A stretch of DNA of 64,000 bases, from positions 1 to 64,000 of the forward strand of contig JAURVB010013627.1 of the NCBI GenBank assembly GCA_033002965.1, in the 5' to 3' direction. The position numbers and the translations under genes are program-made. The DNA comes from Piper betle (Eukaryota; Streptophyta; Magnoliopsida; Piperales; Piperaceae). The notes under the pieces are model-generated. The model was not told where the DNA came from, ran no database searches, and worked only from the letters and a program-made list of their open reading frames with translations. Below, piece by piece: positions 62,307 through 64,000 of this stretch; positions within the stretch are counted from its first letter, which is position 1, and every line of letters starts with the position of its first letter.

Positions 62307-62690
62307 GGCGGTCATGTCAGGTGGAGTGCATTAAATGTGTTCGTTTCTTCATTCACGTTTGTTCTTTTGATTCTCGTAGATGGCACAATTCACAACATGG
62401 ACAAGCATACGGAAATTCATTACCCATCTCATGACCTTTTTGGCGGTCATGTCAGGTGGAGTGCCATTAAATGTGTTCGTATCTTCGTTCACTTTTGTTC
62501 TTTTGATTCTCCGTGGTTTACAGATGGCATAATTCACAACCTGGACAAGTATATGCAAATTCATGCAATCAACATTGTTAAGAATGTAGAAGATGCAACT
62601 CCAAGTATTTTTACTGAAAGATTTGGTCTGATAATGGATCAACTGCAATTCGAAAAATTGTTCCATACCGATGCCATTCTACCTGCTTGA
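62307..62690 (+). repeat. 135-bp tandem duplication of an exon-like sequence
   Basis: GGCGGTCATGTCAGGTGGAG begins at 62307 and again at 62442, and the following about 110 bases match closely, including GATGGCA(C/T)AATTCACAAC(A/C)TGGACAAG. After the second unit an exon-like frame continues to a stop at 62690 (ending HTDAILPA). A third trace, CCCATCTCATGAC, lies just left of the TIR element near 58965, so that element inserted at or close to a repeat edge. The protein is not recognised. Confidence 0.6.
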
Positions 62691-64000
62691 GTCATGTAGT
62701 TAAATACTACTGGCGTTGCATGAAATACTTTTATTAGGCATCGTCCATCCGGTATTTGTAAACTGATATCTATCTCTCCTTTATTATGCAAAGCATGGCC
62801 TTAGCCCTGTATCTAAACTGATGCTGTATTTTGGAGCTTGCATCTTGTTCAAATGCGAAGTTTATGGCATCAAGTGACGTCCTAGCGTGGTTTAAAGGAG
62901 GATAATCCGCCATGAAGAGACGTGAGAATGAGTTTCACGGGGGTATTTATTTCTACTTATGCGGGATCTCTAGAGTGTGATTTGAGGATCAAATCAAGGC
63001 ATGTAAACAATTAGCTGGCTAAGGTAAATGGATTTGTAGTAATCCCAATTCAAAACAAATAATTTCTTTCACCGCAAGATCAGCCCAGCAAGAATTTAGC
63101 CGATTTGGTTTTGCAATTTGTTCCAACCAACTTTTAAAGTAGTACAGAGCATCAAAATTTTCCCCTCAGCTGGACACGCATATGAAACTAGATGTACAAT
63201 TTAGCCGATTTTGGGCTCACAACGTAACTGAAGTTCATTTGATGAGCACTCGAGAGCAGAATAGATCTGAACTAGAAAACAGGCAACTTTATTTGCTCCT
63301 CATTTGTTCGTCTCTATGAATTCTCTATATTCTTTCTTCATTTTTACACCTGATACAGTCCTGTTCACATTGAAAATAATATATTAGCAAGCAGTAATTT
63401 CAGGCCCAGATTTTTGAAAATTTGTACCGATATAAGAATCAAACAGCTTGTTGAAAAACTCCAAAAAAATTTCAAGTTCTTAATAAAAGAGTTTGAGAGA
63501 AGACAATAAAAAACAGCATATCACGAGGATACATGTACATAAATAGCTTGTGCTAAATATCTTGCCAAAGTAAATCACCATTTTAATTCATCTCTATCTT
63601 GCCCACCCATGGATGCCACTCCAGTCAAAGCTCAAGCAGTTGCCATTAATTCACAGTTCGTATTTCAGTTTGATTTATGGTGGTGAATTACACAGCACTA
63701 ATCCTGCCTGACGAGCATCAGTGTAAAATTATTTGTTTGGTCACTTTCCTAAACACTGAACCAAGATGAAAATATCGCTTAACAACTAATTCCTTTTTGG
63801 GTGACAGATTCTCAGCATAGTAAGCGGAAACAGCGTGAAGGCTCCCCCTCGAGCATCTAAACTTAGTCTTCTTCAACTTGAGGACACTTTATAAGGTAAT
63901 AGTAGTGGAAGTACACTGTCGGTTTAAAAAATTACCATTACCTTAGATTTCAGGTTGAATTTTTACTATTATCAGGAATTTTCATCTAGGTAACTACAGT
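62691..64000. other. Right-end intergenic DNA, no supported gene
   Basis: No frame of note. Short exon-like pieces could exist (for example an ATG-led stretch near 63610 preceding a GT-less frame), but none has a domain or convincing splice partners. The sequence may be the flank of a gene outside the window. Confidence 0.3.

Overview
The window is nuclear DNA from a flowering plant. The genes have GT-AG introns, and the long AT-rich intergenic DNA is filled with TIR elements, long inverted repeats and LTR-like sequence. Two coding exons (the single-exon DUF4228 gene and PIP5K exon 1) are markedly GC-rich beside AT-rich introns, as is common in monocots and some early-diverging angiosperms; that placement is inference. 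I saw no rRNA, tRNA, CRISPR array or viral gene.

Layout. 1-6.6 kb is repeat-rich, dominated by a diverged long inverted repeat (550-2720). 6.6-10.9 kb is a complete 15-exon YtcJ-type amidohydrolase related to Arabidopsis LAF3 (573 aa), with a 38-bp tandem duplication across one splice donor. 10.9-16.2 kb is repeats, including a 0.73-kb direct-repeat pair that brackets a copied promoter and 5' end of the response-regulator gene lying 12 kb downstream. 17.4-18.7 kb is a clade Ib (iron-deficiency type) bHLH factor (261 aa). 25.3-26.3 kb is a type-A cytokinin response regulator (208 aa) whose promoter carries a MULE-like insertion. 32.75-33.4 kb is a DUF4228/PADRE protein (220 aa). 37.3-43.3 kb is a large palindrome with a convergent pair of intact C3HC4 RING genes (257 aa each); a second inverted block (34.1-35.2 and 46.07-46.49 kb) suggests the duplication first spanned about 12 kb. 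46.8-50.4 kb is a MORN-repeat phosphatidylinositol 4-phosphate 5-kinase on the minus strand, coherent over eight exons but with three apparent 1-bp losses in exon 1. From 50.4 kb to the end the DNA is mainly mobile: a GC-rich TIR element with a 12-bp target duplication, a foldback-like element with a tandem array, and a TIR element with a nested LTR-like insert.

The genes do not form a pathway. The interest is in genome dynamics: palindromic duplication with a gradient of arm identity, capture of a host promoter, mobile elements carrying gene fragments (an RRM piece at 35.6 kb), and insertions that can be ordered against empty-site copies inside this window. Exon boundaries were set by eye from reading-frame continuity and splice consensus; gene names rest on recognised family motifs, not on a database search.
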